DNA of 64,000 nucleotides, from positions 123,287 through 187,286 of the forward strand of contig JAFRTG010000011.1 of NCBI GenBank assembly GCA_017427265.1. The letters are read 5' to 3'. The translations under genes were made by a program, and so were the position numbers. The stretch comes from Oscillospiraceae bacterium. Its GTDB lineage: Bacteria; Bacillota; Clostridia; Oscillospirales; Ruminococcaceae. The notes beneath the pieces were generated by a model, which saw only the letters and a program-made list of their open reading frames with translations, did not search any database and had not been told where the DNA came from. Below are positions 9,110-17,330 of the stretch, in pieces; within the stretch, counting starts at the first letter, position 1, and each line of letters begins with the position of its first letter.

Positions 9110-9877
9110 ATGGAAAAGAAACTCTTTAATTGCATTCGGAAGGGCAATACAGACAAGCAGCTGATTGTTTTTCCTTATCTTGGCGGAAGCGCGAATACGC
9201 TGATGGGAATGATGCAGGCGATCAAGGATCCTGAGGTCGAAATCTGGGCTGCCAATCCGCCCGGTCATATCGGTTCTGAAATTTCGCTGGAGCAGGACAT
9301 GGATGCACTGACAGATATGTACTGCTCCGAGCTGAAGGACATCGTCAAGCCGGAATGCTACCTGTTCGGTTACAGCATGGGCGGCAATATCATCTACTTT
9401 ATCTCTCAGAAATGGGAACAGAAAGAGATGAATCCGGACTGGCTGAAGGGACTTATCATTTCGGCCAGCGGTCCGCCCTGTATCATGTATCACACCAGAA
9501 ATTCGGAGCTGCCGTCCAATGCCCTGATTGACAAGCTCATGAAGTACAAGGCGCTGCCGGACGAGGTGCTCGAATGCGACGATGTGATGGAGATGCTGCT
9601 TCCGATTTTCCGTGCGGATTACCGTGTCATCGAAACAGGAGCGGAAATCGAAATCTCCAAAAAGCTGGATATTGACCATTATCTGATCTGGGGCGATTCG
9701 GATCCGTCACTGCCCGTCGAGGACCTTGGAAAATGGAGTCAATATTTTGACAAATCCGGCACCGTTCTCCCGATTCGTGACGGTGAGCATATGTTCGTTC
9801 ACCGCGTTCCGGACAAGGTTGCAGAGTATGTGGAGAATATTTTCGCCGGTGCATACCGTTCAGAGGATGATTTCTGA
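9110..9877 (+). CDS. Type II thioesterase (alpha/beta hydrolase)
   Basis: 255 aa. ATG 9110 has GCAGGA at 9095-9100; the upstream TTG at 9086 has no suitable site. The nucleophile elbow is GYSMGG (Ser 89), the acid is probably Asp in WGDSDPS (about 196-198), and the base is His 227 in DGEHMFVH. FPYLGGSANT near the start is the oxyanion region seen in TEII enzymes (FPYAGGxxxx). TEII proteins hydrolyse wrong or stalled acyl groups from carrier proteins. As no terminal TE domain is visible in the synthetases here, this enzyme could also release the product (inference). It is the last gene of the tight biosynthetic block; a 364-base gap follows. Confidence 0.9.
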   Translation: MEKKLFNCIRKGNTDKQLIVFPYLGGSANTLMGMMQAIKDPEVEIWAANPPGHIGSEISLEQDMDALTDMYCSELKDIVKPECYLFGYSMGGNIIYFISQKWEQKEMNPDWLKGLIISASGPPCIMYHTRNSELPSNALIDKLMKYKALPDEVLECDDVMEMLLPIFRADYRVIETGAEIEISKKLDIDHYLIWGDSDPSLPVEDLGKWSQYFDKSGTVLPIRDGEHMFVHRVPDKVAEYVENIFAGAYRSEDDF

Positions 9878-10241
9878 GCATTCGCACAAGCTGTATGATT
9901 TGCTGTAAATCTGGCGTTCCGAATCTCGAAATATGTTCAAGTTGCTTTATGCATCGGAAAGTAGCATTGATTTTTGCCGTTTTGCAAACGTAAGATGGTG
10001 GAAAAAACTGCGGTATTGGATATAATATGCATATAACTGATTGGGATATGCAGACTGTATCGCAAGCTGCGGCGGTTGCTCCGGTGCAGGCGGACAGATG
10101 TTCGCGGCACGGAAATCAGAGCCTTTGAAGGCAGCGGCAACTTGTTCGGGATCAGCAGAATCATCGTATTTAATCAGTTAATTAAAAGGAGGTGCAGTCG
10201 CCGCAGCAATTCAGCTGAACGGCTGCGGCGATGTTTATTTT
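9878..10241. other. Intergenic region after thioesterase gene
   Basis: 364 bases without a supported gene. Short frames on both strands have no homology I recognise and no good ribosome site. The right end carries an AAAGGAGG tract (10186-10193) and the hairpin listed separately. No clear promoter with both hexamers is visible. Confidence 0.5.
10199..10230 (+). promoter_or_regulatory. 9-bp perfect hairpin after an orphan Shine-Dalgarno sequence
   Basis: CGCCGCAGC (10199-10207) and GCTGCGGCG (10222-10230) are perfect complements; the loop contains the palindrome TTCAGCTGAA. A strong AAAGGAGG lies just before it (10186-10193), but the GTG at 10192 opens only an 8-codon frame. The hairpin ends 11 bases before the start of the next gene, so it could act as an attenuator or mRNA stabiliser. 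It is followed by a T-rich but interrupted stretch, so it is weak as a terminator. Confidence 0.5.
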
Positions 10242-10709
10242 ATGTGGATTTTAGCGCTCATCGGATCCGGTGTTCTGACCGCACTGATCCATCTGACGAT
10301 CGTGGGATGGAACATCGGGACAGCAGGCATCTGCGAGATCTTCCTGCTGCATCAGTTTGCAGTCACGCACGGCCTGCTCGGCGTGCTCGGTTTTTATATC
10401 AATGTCATCAAAGCAGATGAAACTGCCAAAAAGCTGAACTGGCCGGGCGGTCCGTTTCAGGCAAAATACGGCTTTTCTCAGTTTGGTCTTGCCGTCATGG
10501 GTGTGCTGTCGATCTTTATTCGCGGAACATTCTGGATCGGCACACTGGTGTCACTTTATATCTATGGAATCAGCGGACTGTGGTCACATGTCGCGCAGAT
10601 GAAGCGAACCAAGGTGAATGCGATTGATATCTGGAATCTGATTCTGGATGTCATCTATCACATCGTTCTGACGATTTTGTTGCTGCAGATTCCGTCGGTT
10701 TGGGGCTAA
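10242..10709 (+). CDS. Small membrane protein resembling DUF6790
   Basis: 155 aa with four predicted membrane helices. The sequence LNWPGGPFQAKYGFSQFG followed by a second glycine-rich helix matches the pattern W..GSPFQ.E.GFANLG known from DUF6790 proteins, whose function is unknown. The start ATG 10242 has only a weak ribosome site directly upstream (GGCGGCG-like, within the hairpin 3' arm), so translation may depend on the hairpin. It lies between the thioesterase and the exporter genes on the same strand and is probably part of the same cluster. Confidence 0.65.
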   Translation: MWILALIGSGVLTALIHLTIVGWNIGTAGICEIFLLHQFAVTHGLLGVLGFYINVIKADETAKKLNWPGGPFQAKYGFSQFGLAVMGVLSIFIRGTFWIGTLVSLYIYGISGLWSHVAQMKRTKVNAIDIWNLILDVIYHIVLTILLLQIPSVWG

Positions 10710-10760
10710 ACCGGTATCAACCGGTTTTGAACCGGCAATAATACAGCTTGGAGGAACAGC

Positions 10761-12056
10761 ATGAAGAACTTTTTGTACATCTGGATCGGAGAGTTTATCT
10801 CCAGCATCGGAACCGGAATGACCTCATTTGCTTTGAGTGTCTATGTTTTTGAGAAATACGGGATTGCGTCTGCTGTGTCGCTGGTGACATTGCTTGCCTA
10901 TGTTCCCAGCATTTTGCTGAGCCCGATTGCCGGGCTGCTTGCAGACCGTTTTAACCGGAGACTGATGATGGTTGTCGGTGATGCGTGTTCCGCGCTCGGT
11001 CTTGTCTTTATTCTTCTGAATCTGCAGTTCGGAAATCTGCAGCTATGGATGATCTGTGTCGGCGTGACGATCAGTTCGATCTTCTCGTCTCTGCTGAATC
11101 CGGCCTATAAAGCGACCATTACGGATCTGCTGACCGAGGAAGAATACGCCAAGGCAAGCGGAATGGTTCAGATTGCATCTTCTGCACAATATCTGATTTC
11201 TCCGTTTATTGCAGGTATTCTGCTCAGCTTCACGGATATTCGTCTGATTCTTCTGATCGACATCTGCACGATTTTCGTCACTGTTTCCACGATTCTGATG
11301 GTAAACCGTCATATCAAGGAGAAGCCGCGCAAGGCAGGCGAATTCCATCCGTTCAAGGAGATGAAGGAAGGCTTTGCAAGTGTTGCAGGTCATCCGGGCA
11401 TCCGTACCCTTGTGTTCCTGATGTCCTTTGCCTGCTTTACCATCGGATTGCTGCAAACCATGATGTCCCCGATGGTGCTCTCGTTTACGAATTCCAAGAA
11501 TCTCGGATATCTGGAATCCATCAGTGCGATCGGTATGCTTGTGGGCAGTGTTGTCATCGGTGTTATGGCGATTAAGAAGCATTTCTGCCGGATGCTGTTT
11601 GTCGGTCTTGCTCTGAACGGTCTTGCAATGATCGGAATCGGTATGACATGCAATTTCTGGGTTATCCTGAGCACGCTGCTCTTGTTCTTTATCACACTGC
11701 CGTTTGTGAATGTTTCGGCTGATACAATGGCACGAATGAACATTCCGAATGAAGTGCAGGGACGCGCATGGGGCGTAATCAGTATCCTTTCCCAGATCGG
11801 CTGCGTGCTTTCTTACGGCTTATCCGGTGTCATGGCAGACTATGTATTCTGCCCGCTGCTGGAGGAGAACGGTGCGCTTGCAAACAGCGTCGGCAAAATC
11901 TTCGGAACCGGCAAGGGCAGAGGCATCGGTCTGATGGTGAGCATCTGCGGTGTGCTGATTCTGATTGTATTGGTACTGATGCTGCGCTCGAAGTCGCTGC
12001 GCGAGATGGATGTTACGGATGACGAGGCTGTCGCTGTTTCTCAGCCGACCGCCTGA
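10761..12056 (+). CDS. MFS efflux transporter (macrolide-efflux type)
   Basis: 431 aa, about twelve membrane segments, with the start preceded by GGAGGAAC (10751-10758). The N-terminus (WIGEFISSIGTGMTSFAL) and the loop 2-3 motif GLLADRFNRR are typical of the MefA/enterobactin-exporter group of MFS proteins. This group exports macrolides, siderophores and peptides by proton antiport. Placed between synthesis genes and an ABC exporter, it probably exports the cluster product or gives self-resistance (inference). Confidence 0.85.
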   Translation: MKNFLYIWIGEFISSIGTGMTSFALSVYVFEKYGIASAVSLVTLLAYVPSILLSPIAGLLADRFNRRLMMVVGDACSALGLVFILLNLQFGNLQLWMICVGVTISSIFSSLLNPAYKATITDLLTEEEYAKASGMVQIASSAQYLISPFIAGILLSFTDIRLILLIDICTIFVTVSTILMVNRHIKEKPRKAGEFHPFKEMKEGFASVAGHPGIRTLVFLMSFACFTIGLLQTMMSPMVLSFTNSKNLGYLESISAIGMLVGSVVIGVMAIKKHFCRMLFVGLALNGLAMIGIGMTCNFWVILSTLLLFFITLPFVNVSADTMARMNIPNEVQGRAWGVISILSQIGCVLSYGLSGVMADYVFCPLLEENGALANSVGKIFGTGKGRGIGLMVSICGVLILIVLVLMLRSKSLREMDVTDDEAVAVSQPTA

Positions 12057-12102
12057 CCAACGAATTCATATTTAGAATTAGAAAGAGTACTGGATTTAAC
12101 TT

Positions 12103-14448
12103 ATGAAAACAAAGAAAATAGGAATCAGCATGGTGCTGACATTCTTCATCATGCTGTCGGTCTGTATGCTGTCTGCAGGAACTTTGATCGTGATTCAGCT
12201 GTTCAGTGCAATCAATAACCTGTATGAAAAGGCGCAGCCGCCGCATTTTCTGCAGATGCATTCCGGTGATGTGGATGTGAAGGTGCTGGATGATCTGGCA
12301 GAATCAGATCCGCATGTGACGGACTGGCAGCTCATGGAGATGCTGAATGTCGATAACACGCAGATCTGGGTGACAAAGCCGGACGGCACCAGACTGCCCT
12401 TTTCAGACTGTCTGATTGATCTCGGTATCATCGTGCAGCCGGAAAAATATGACCTCCTGCTGGATACGGAGAACCAGAGAGTTACGCCTGCACGCGGAGA
12501 AATCGGTGTGCCGCTGATTCTGCTGGATCAGTATGATATGCAGATCGGTGATACGGTCACCTTGTCCGACGGAACCTTTTCCACGGATCTGACGGTGACA
12601 GCACTCCTGCGCGATGCGCAGATGAACAGTACGCTCTGTTCCTCTACGCGCTTCCTGATGAACGAGGAGGACTGGCAGGAAGTCCGGACGCATATGGGAA
12701 CCGTCGAATACATCATCGAATATTATTTTGATGATCCTTCATATGCATCCGAATTTCAGACGAAATACGAGAATTCCGGTATGCCGAAGGAGGGGCAGGC
12801 GATTACCTACACCCTTCTGAAGCTCGTCAGCGGTCTGCCGGATCTGATGACAGTTATGATTCTGATTCTGATGAGCATTATTCTGATGCTGATTGCTGCG
12901 ATGTGTCTGCGGTTTACGATTCTGGCTGCGATGGAAGAGGAAATCGAGGATATCGGTATTCTGAAGGCGATCGGTGTTTCCTTCCGGGATATCCGGAAGA
13001 TGTATCTGGACCGGTACCGCCTGCTGATTGTGATCGGCTGTGTGCTTGGATGTCTGGTCGCTGTTCCGGTGAACCAGATGTTGATTTCGCATATCACGGC
13101 AGCATTCGGAAAACCGTCGTTCAGCATTCTGATGATTCTGTTCCCGGTGCTGGCGGCAGTGCTGATTTATCTGGCTGACAATGCGATCTGCCGGAAAATC
13201 TTGAAGCGGGTCAAGCAGGTTTCTGTCATTGATACAATCAAAGGGCAGGCAGAAGCAAAATCGGCCGGCAAACGAGATGCTGTCCGGAAAACCGCAGCAC
13301 GCTCGGTGTTCAGACTGCCGGTTGACTGGTGGATGTCCTGGAAGCAGCTCCTGCTGCATAAGCGTTCGTGGCTGCTGATGACTTTTGTTGTGGCAGCGGC
13401 CTACTGCATGATGCTGCTCTCGACGAATGTGCTGACGACATTCCGCTCTCCCGCGTTTATCACGTATATGGGACAGCAGAAATGTGACATGATGATCAGT
13501 GTCACTTCGACAGAACGGCTTGCAGAGCGCTGTGAACGTGTGAAATCCATGCTGGAAAGCGATTCTTCCGTAATTGAAACCGTGCAGGATGCATTTGTCG
13601 TGCAAACCGCACAGAATACGGAAGGGGAGTGGGAGAATCTCCACATTACCTGTTCCGAATCGGCAGGCAGCGGACTGCAGTATCTGGAAGGATCTGCCCC
13701 GCAGCAGTCTGATGAAATTGCGCTTTCGTATCTGAATTCCAAGAAATACGGCGTGAAGGTCAACGATCAGATGACCGTTGTGAAGGATGAGAATGAGATG
13801 ACGCTGCGTGTCTGCGGCATCTATCAGGATGTTTCAAACGGCGGTTATACTGCGAAAATGAAGACCGAGTATCGTCCGGAGGATGTTTACCGCTATGATT
13901 TTCTGGTACGCTTCCAGGATGGTACGGATGTGCCGGCGAAGGCCGACATCTATGCAGAAGAAATCGGAACAGATGCAAATGTGAAGAGCATGGACGCATT
14001 TGTGCAGCAGACACTTTCCGGTCTGACGAATCAGTTCGGAAGCGTTGTATGTGTGATTGTCGGCGTTGCAATCGGTCTGATGATCCTGATTACTTCGCTG
14101 CTGATGTTGCTGATTCTGATTAAAAACCGGAAACAGACTGCCATTCAGCGTGTGACAGGCTTCTCAGTCCGGGATATCCGGAAGCAGTATGTTGTCCAGA
14201 CGCTGCTGGCTTCACTGTTAGGTCTGGTTCTGGGCGGTGTTCTGATCCTGCTCTTCGGTGAAGCGATTGTAAGCGGCGTTATCGGCATGATGGGCATGGG
14301 TATGCGCAGTCTTACATTTATTACTGTTCCATGGTTGGTCATTCTGATCTACCCGCTGATTTTACTTGCAGCGGCACTGATCACGACATATCTGTGTACC
14401 GGCAGAATCAAATCAGATGTCAAGCTGATGCAGCTGGTAAAAGGATGA
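12103..14448 (+). CDS. ABC transporter permease with two FtsX-like domains
   Basis: 781 aa. One N-terminal membrane helix, a long extracytoplasmic region, three helices (about 250-360), a linker with a further helix (about 425-445), a second extracytoplasmic region, and three C-terminal helices (about 645-775). This duplicated FtsX layout is that of MacB/BceB-type permeases. The cytoplasmic motif EEIEDIGILKAIGVSFRDI is repeated in weaker form as RVTGFSVRDIRK before the last helices. The cognate ATPase follows after 34 bases. Such pairs export or detoxify peptides and lipopeptides. Confidence 0.88.
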   Translation: MKTKKIGISMVLTFFIMLSVCMLSAGTLIVIQLFSAINNLYEKAQPPHFLQMHSGDVDVKVLDDLAESDPHVTDWQLMEMLNVDNTQIWVTKPDGTRLPFSDCLIDLGIIVQPEKYDLLLDTENQRVTPARGEIGVPLILLDQYDMQIGDTVTLSDGTFSTDLTVTALLRDAQMNSTLCSSTRFLMNEEDWQEVRTHMGTVEYIIEYYFDDPSYASEFQTKYENSGMPKEGQAITYTLLKLVSGLPDLMTVMILILMSIILMLIAAMCLRFTILAAMEEEIEDIGILKAIGVSFRDIRKMYLDRYRLLIVIGCVLGCLVAVPVNQMLISHITAAFGKPSFSILMILFPVLAAVLIYLADNAICRKILKRVKQVSVIDTIKGQAEAKSAGKRDAVRKTAARSVFRLPVDWWMSWKQLLLHKRSWLLMTFVVAAAYCMMLLSTNVLTTFRSPAFITYMGQQKCDMMISVTSTERLAERCERVKSMLESDSSVIETVQDAFVVQTAQNTEGEWENLHITCSESAGSGLQYLEGSAPQQSDEIALSYLNSKKYGVKVNDQMTVVKDENEMTLRVCGIYQDVSNGGYTAKMKTEYRPEDVYRYDFLVRFQDGTDVPAKADIYAEEIGTDANVKSMDAFVQQTLSGLTNQFGSVVCVIVGVAIGLMILITSLLMLLILIKNRKQTAIQRVTGFSVRDIRKQYVVQTLLASLLGLVLGGVLILLFGEAIVSGVIGMMGMGMRSLTFITVPWLVILIYPLILLAAALITTYLCTGRIKSDVKLMQLVKG

Positions 14449-14482
14449 CAAGCAGATGAAAGCAAGATAATGAGGATAATAT

Positions 14483-15253
14483 ATGAACGATACAGTGATA
14501 TTACAGGCAAAAGGCATTCAGAAATCCTATCAGCTGTCAAACGGGCAGGACATTGAGATCCTGAAAGGAATTGACCTGGAAATACAGGATGGCGAATTTG
14601 TTGCGATCATGGGACAGTCCGGCTCCGGAAAGTCTACGCTGCTCTACTGCATCAGCGGTATGGATCAGGTTTCCGGCGGCAGTGTGGTCTACAACGGAAA
14701 AGAGATTCATAAACTGTCCGATGATGAGATCAGCAAGGTTCGTCTGCTGAATATGGGCTTTGTGTTTCAGCAATCCTATTTGCTGAAGGACTTTACGATC
14801 AAGGAAAACATCATGCTTCCCGCGCTGAAAGCCGGAAAGGTGACGAAGGAACAGGCTGCACAGAATGCCCGTACCCGGATGGAACGTGTCGGCATTTCGC
14901 ATATTGCGGACAGCGACATCACACAGATTTCCGGCGGTCAGCTCCAGCGTGCTGCAATCTGCCGTGCGCTCATCAATCAGCCTGCAGTGCTGTTTGCCGA
15001 TGAGCCGACAGGTGCATTGAATTCCAAATCGACCGGCGAGATCATGGAGATCTTCAATCAGGTGAATGCAGCCGGAACGACAATCATTATGGTGACACAT
15101 GATGTAAAGGTGGCTGCCCGCGCCGACAGAGTGATTTATCTGGAGGACGGACAGCTGCGGCAGGAGTACCGTCTTGGCAAATGGAGCGATTCTGAAACGC
15201 TTCAGTCGCGTGAGGCAAATCTGTTTGAATGGCTTCAGAAGAACGGCTTCTGA
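14483..15253 (+). CDS. ABC transporter ATP-binding protein (MacB/LolD type)
   Basis: 256 aa. Walker A GQSGSGKST (44-52), Q-loop FVFQQSYLL, signature ISGGQLQRA, Walker B VLFADEPTGALNSK, and H-loop VTHDVKVAARADR. The ALNSK D-loop is typical of ATPases that pair with FtsX-like permeases. The start ATG 14483 lies just after the permease gene, so the two are probably cotranscribed. A C-terminal tail of about 25 residues goes beyond the usual fold. Confidence 0.92.
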   Translation: MNDTVILQAKGIQKSYQLSNGQDIEILKGIDLEIQDGEFVAIMGQSGSGKSTLLYCISGMDQVSGGSVVYNGKEIHKLSDDEISKVRLLNMGFVFQQSYLLKDFTIKENIMLPALKAGKVTKEQAAQNARTRMERVGISHIADSDITQISGGQLQRAAICRALINQPAVLFADEPTGALNSKSTGEIMEIFNQVNAAGTTIIMVTHDVKVAARADRVIYLEDGQLRQEYRLGKWSDSETLQSREANLFEWLQKNGF

Positions 15254-15422
15254 GCATATCCAAACCGACTGCTTTCGCGCAGAAAAAAGAAGTACGCAAA
15301 CGGTTGTTTGCTGTACGCTTATCACCATCTGAACTGGTTACAACACGGCGGCGCTCCGCTTCTCAGATCGTTTTATGCACAGTGATACGGGGGAACGACT
15401 TCATACACGCACAGAATCTCAC

Positions 15423-15451
15423 TTGCATTTCTGATAGATTTATGCTACAAT
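15423..15451 (+). promoter_or_regulatory. Sigma-A promoter for the XRE/PPTase pair
   Basis: TTGCAT (15423-15428), a 17-base spacer ending in TGC, and TACAAT (15446-15451), with an extended -10. It lies 49 bases before the XRE start and is the only clear promoter in the 247-base gap after the ABC ATPase. Confidence 0.6.
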
Positions 15452-15500
15452 ATGCATAAGTCAAAGTGTAGCTGCGTGTCGTCAGAAGGAGGAATACGTT

Positions 15501-16391
15501 ATGAAATTCGCTGATAAGCTGAGAGAACTCAGAAAACAGGAAAACATGTCGCAGGAGGCGCTTGCCGCAAAACTCGGTGTGTCCCGTCAGGCTGTTACGA
15601 AATGGGAAACGGACAAGGGGCTTCCGGACATCAGTAATTTTATGGAACTATCCGCTTTGTTCGGCATTACTGTCGAGGAACTTCTTTCAGGAGAGGAGAC
15701 CATTGTTGTGAAGCAGGAACCGTTGTATGAAAGCAGAACTGAATATGATATGGCAGGCGATAAGCGCATTGATATGCGTCTCGGCGGTGCAAAACATGTG
15801 CTGCTGAAAGGCTCGGATGATGAGAAAATTCTTGTTCGGCTGCTTTCCCGCAGCATTGAAACCGTCCGGCAGGATTTCAAGGTGAGAATCGAGGACGAAA
15901 AACACCGGATTGACGTTTCGGTGAACCGTATGAACAAGATGACTGAAATTGCAGCCAAGGACGGGCTTGACATTGAGGTGACACTGCCGAATCGCTGCCT
16001 GAATCATCTTGAGATGCAGGCGAACTGTTCTGAGCTGCGTGTCGCAAATATTGTTTGTGAAAATCTTGAGTTTTCCGGCAGAACAGAGCGCATGAGCATC
16101 GAAAAGCTGGATGCTGTGTTTGAAGTGGACTGCAATCTGGATATGGATATCAGCTGCTGCGGCCTGAACGGCGCACTGGAGCTGAATCAGATTTCAGCGA
16201 CCTCAGTTCTCCACGTACCGGACGATTTTGCGTTCCGCACGGTGGTCAAGGGCATCGGCAATTCCATCAGCTACGGCAACGGCGAATCCCTGACCGAGGA
16301 TTTTTCCAATCCGGATGCTGAAAGCTGCATTGAACTCAACGGCATGAAGAGTGAACTCAAAATCATGCGCGGAGCTGCGCTGCAGAAGTAA
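15501..16391 (+). CDS. XRE-type HTH regulator with C-terminal adhesin-like beta-repeat domain
   Basis: 296 aa. Residues 5-60 form a classic HTH_3 domain (QEALAAKLGVSRQAVTKWE). Residues about 80-290 are rich in short alternating strands (LHVPDDFAFRTVVKG, MKSELKIMRGA) and resemble DUF4097/DUF2807-type putative adhesin domains often fused to or near XRE regulators. The ribosome site AGAAGGAGG (15484-15492) precedes ATG 15501. Its operon partner 17 bases downstream is the phosphopantetheinyl transferase, so it is a candidate pathway regulator. Confidence 0.85.
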   Translation: MKFADKLRELRKQENMSQEALAAKLGVSRQAVTKWETDKGLPDISNFMELSALFGITVEELLSGEETIVVKQEPLYESRTEYDMAGDKRIDMRLGGAKHVLLKGSDDEKILVRLLSRSIETVRQDFKVRIEDEKHRIDVSVNRMNKMTEIAAKDGLDIEVTLPNRCLNHLEMQANCSELRVANIVCENLEFSGRTERMSIEKLDAVFEVDCNLDMDISCCGLNGALELNQISATSVLHVPDDFAFRTVVKGIGNSISYGNGESLTEDFSNPDAESCIELNGMKSELKIMRGAALQK

Positions 16392-16408
16392 CAGGGAGGT
16401 ATGCCGGC

Positions 16409-17098
16409 TTGGTCTATCCATTTGCAGTGAATATCAGGGATATTGTCAGGTTTGACCAGATCTCTGCGCTGTGCGGCGCTGTCTCGGCAGAACGGCAGGC
16501 GCGGATTGCGAGATTCCGTTTTGACAAGGATAAAATCCGCTGCCTGACGGCAGAGCTGCTTGTTCGCTATGCTCTTTCGGTGCAATTCGGCATGGATCTG
16601 GGGTCGGCTGCGTTTCAGTGCGCCGAAAACGGCAAGCCGCTTCTGGTGGACAGTGATGTGCATTTCAATCTGTCGCATTCGGGTGAATGGGTTGTCTGTG
16701 CAGTCGGAAAAACCGAAATCGGCATTGATGTGGAAGAGATCCGGCAAACGGATTATCAGGATATTTACTGCTCCTTTGCAGAGCCGGAAATCGCACGGCT
16801 GAACAGCACGGAACCGGATCGGAAGGCAGATGTGTTTTATCAGCTCTGGACATTGAAGGAAAGCTATGTCAAGTATTGCGGGAGCGGGCTGCGTTGTCCG
16901 TTTTCGGATTTTACTGTTGAGCTGCTTCCGGACGGCAGCGCAAAGCTCGCCCGTGCAGCCGCAGGTGTATCAGATATCTGCTTTGACAGCAGAAAGCTCG
17001 ATGCCGCGCACTGGTATGCGCTCTGTATACCGGACGGAACACAGGCTGCTGCAATCTGCACGGTAACGCCGCAGCGCGTTTTCAGTATTGTCAAATGA
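16409..17098 (+). CDS. 4'-phosphopantetheinyl transferase, Sfp type
   Basis: 229 aa from TTG 16409; GGGAGG at 16394-16399 fits this start, while the nearby ATG 16401 opens a frame that stops within ten codons. Family motifs: FNLSHSGEWVVCAVG, EIGIDVEEI (Mg-binding Asp and Glu) and FYQLWTLKESYVKYCGSGL (catalytic Glu/Lys). The Sfp group transfers phosphopantetheine from CoA to the Ser of PCP and ACP domains, so this enzyme is expected to activate the carrier domains encoded at the left of the window. It marks the likely right boundary of the biosynthetic cluster. Confidence 0.93.
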   Translation: MVYPFAVNIRDIVRFDQISALCGAVSAERQARIARFRFDKDKIRCLTAELLVRYALSVQFGMDLGSAAFQCAENGKPLLVDSDVHFNLSHSGEWVVCAVGKTEIGIDVEEIRQTDYQDIYCSFAEPEIARLNSTEPDRKADVFYQLWTLKESYVKYCGSGLRCPFSDFTVELLPDGSAKLARAAAGVSDICFDSRKLDAAHWYALCIPDGTQAAAICTVTPQRVFSIVK

Positions 17099-17182
17099 TT
17101 CACAAAACCGTATTCCGCGGGAGGATGTATCCTTTGCGGGATACGGTTTTCTGCTGCTGAGCGGATCCTGCCGAATGCCGCA

Positions 17183-17230
17183 GGTAAGATGTATTTTTCA
17201 CGCGGTAAGATGCATTTTCAGAGGGGTAAG
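17183..17230 (+). promoter_or_regulatory. Three GGTAAG direct repeats with 21-bp period (activator site candidate)
   Basis: GGTAAGATGTATTTT begins at 17183, GGTAAGATGCATTTT at 17204 and GGTAAGCAGCATT at 17225. The exact 21-base spacing is two helical turns, so all copies face the same side of DNA, and the last copy runs into the -35 box of the next promoter. Direct repeats with about 21-bp period are the known pattern for LytTR-family response regulators; no LytTR gene is present in this window. Confidence 0.6.
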
Positions 17231-17235
17231 CAGCA

Positions 17236-17264
17236 TTGACAATTCCCTTGTGCCGTGTTATGAT
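17236..17264 (+). promoter_or_regulatory. Strong sigma-A promoter of the Cache-domain gene
   Basis: TTGACA (17236-17241), a 17-base spacer and TATGAT (17259-17264), 67 bases before the start codon. The -35 box overlaps the third 21-bp repeat. Confidence 0.8.
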
Positions 17265-17330
17265 AAGATATATAAGAATGACTGCTGAACGGAAAACAGC
17301 AGTTTATCTGATTGAGAGGTGTTTGATCGT

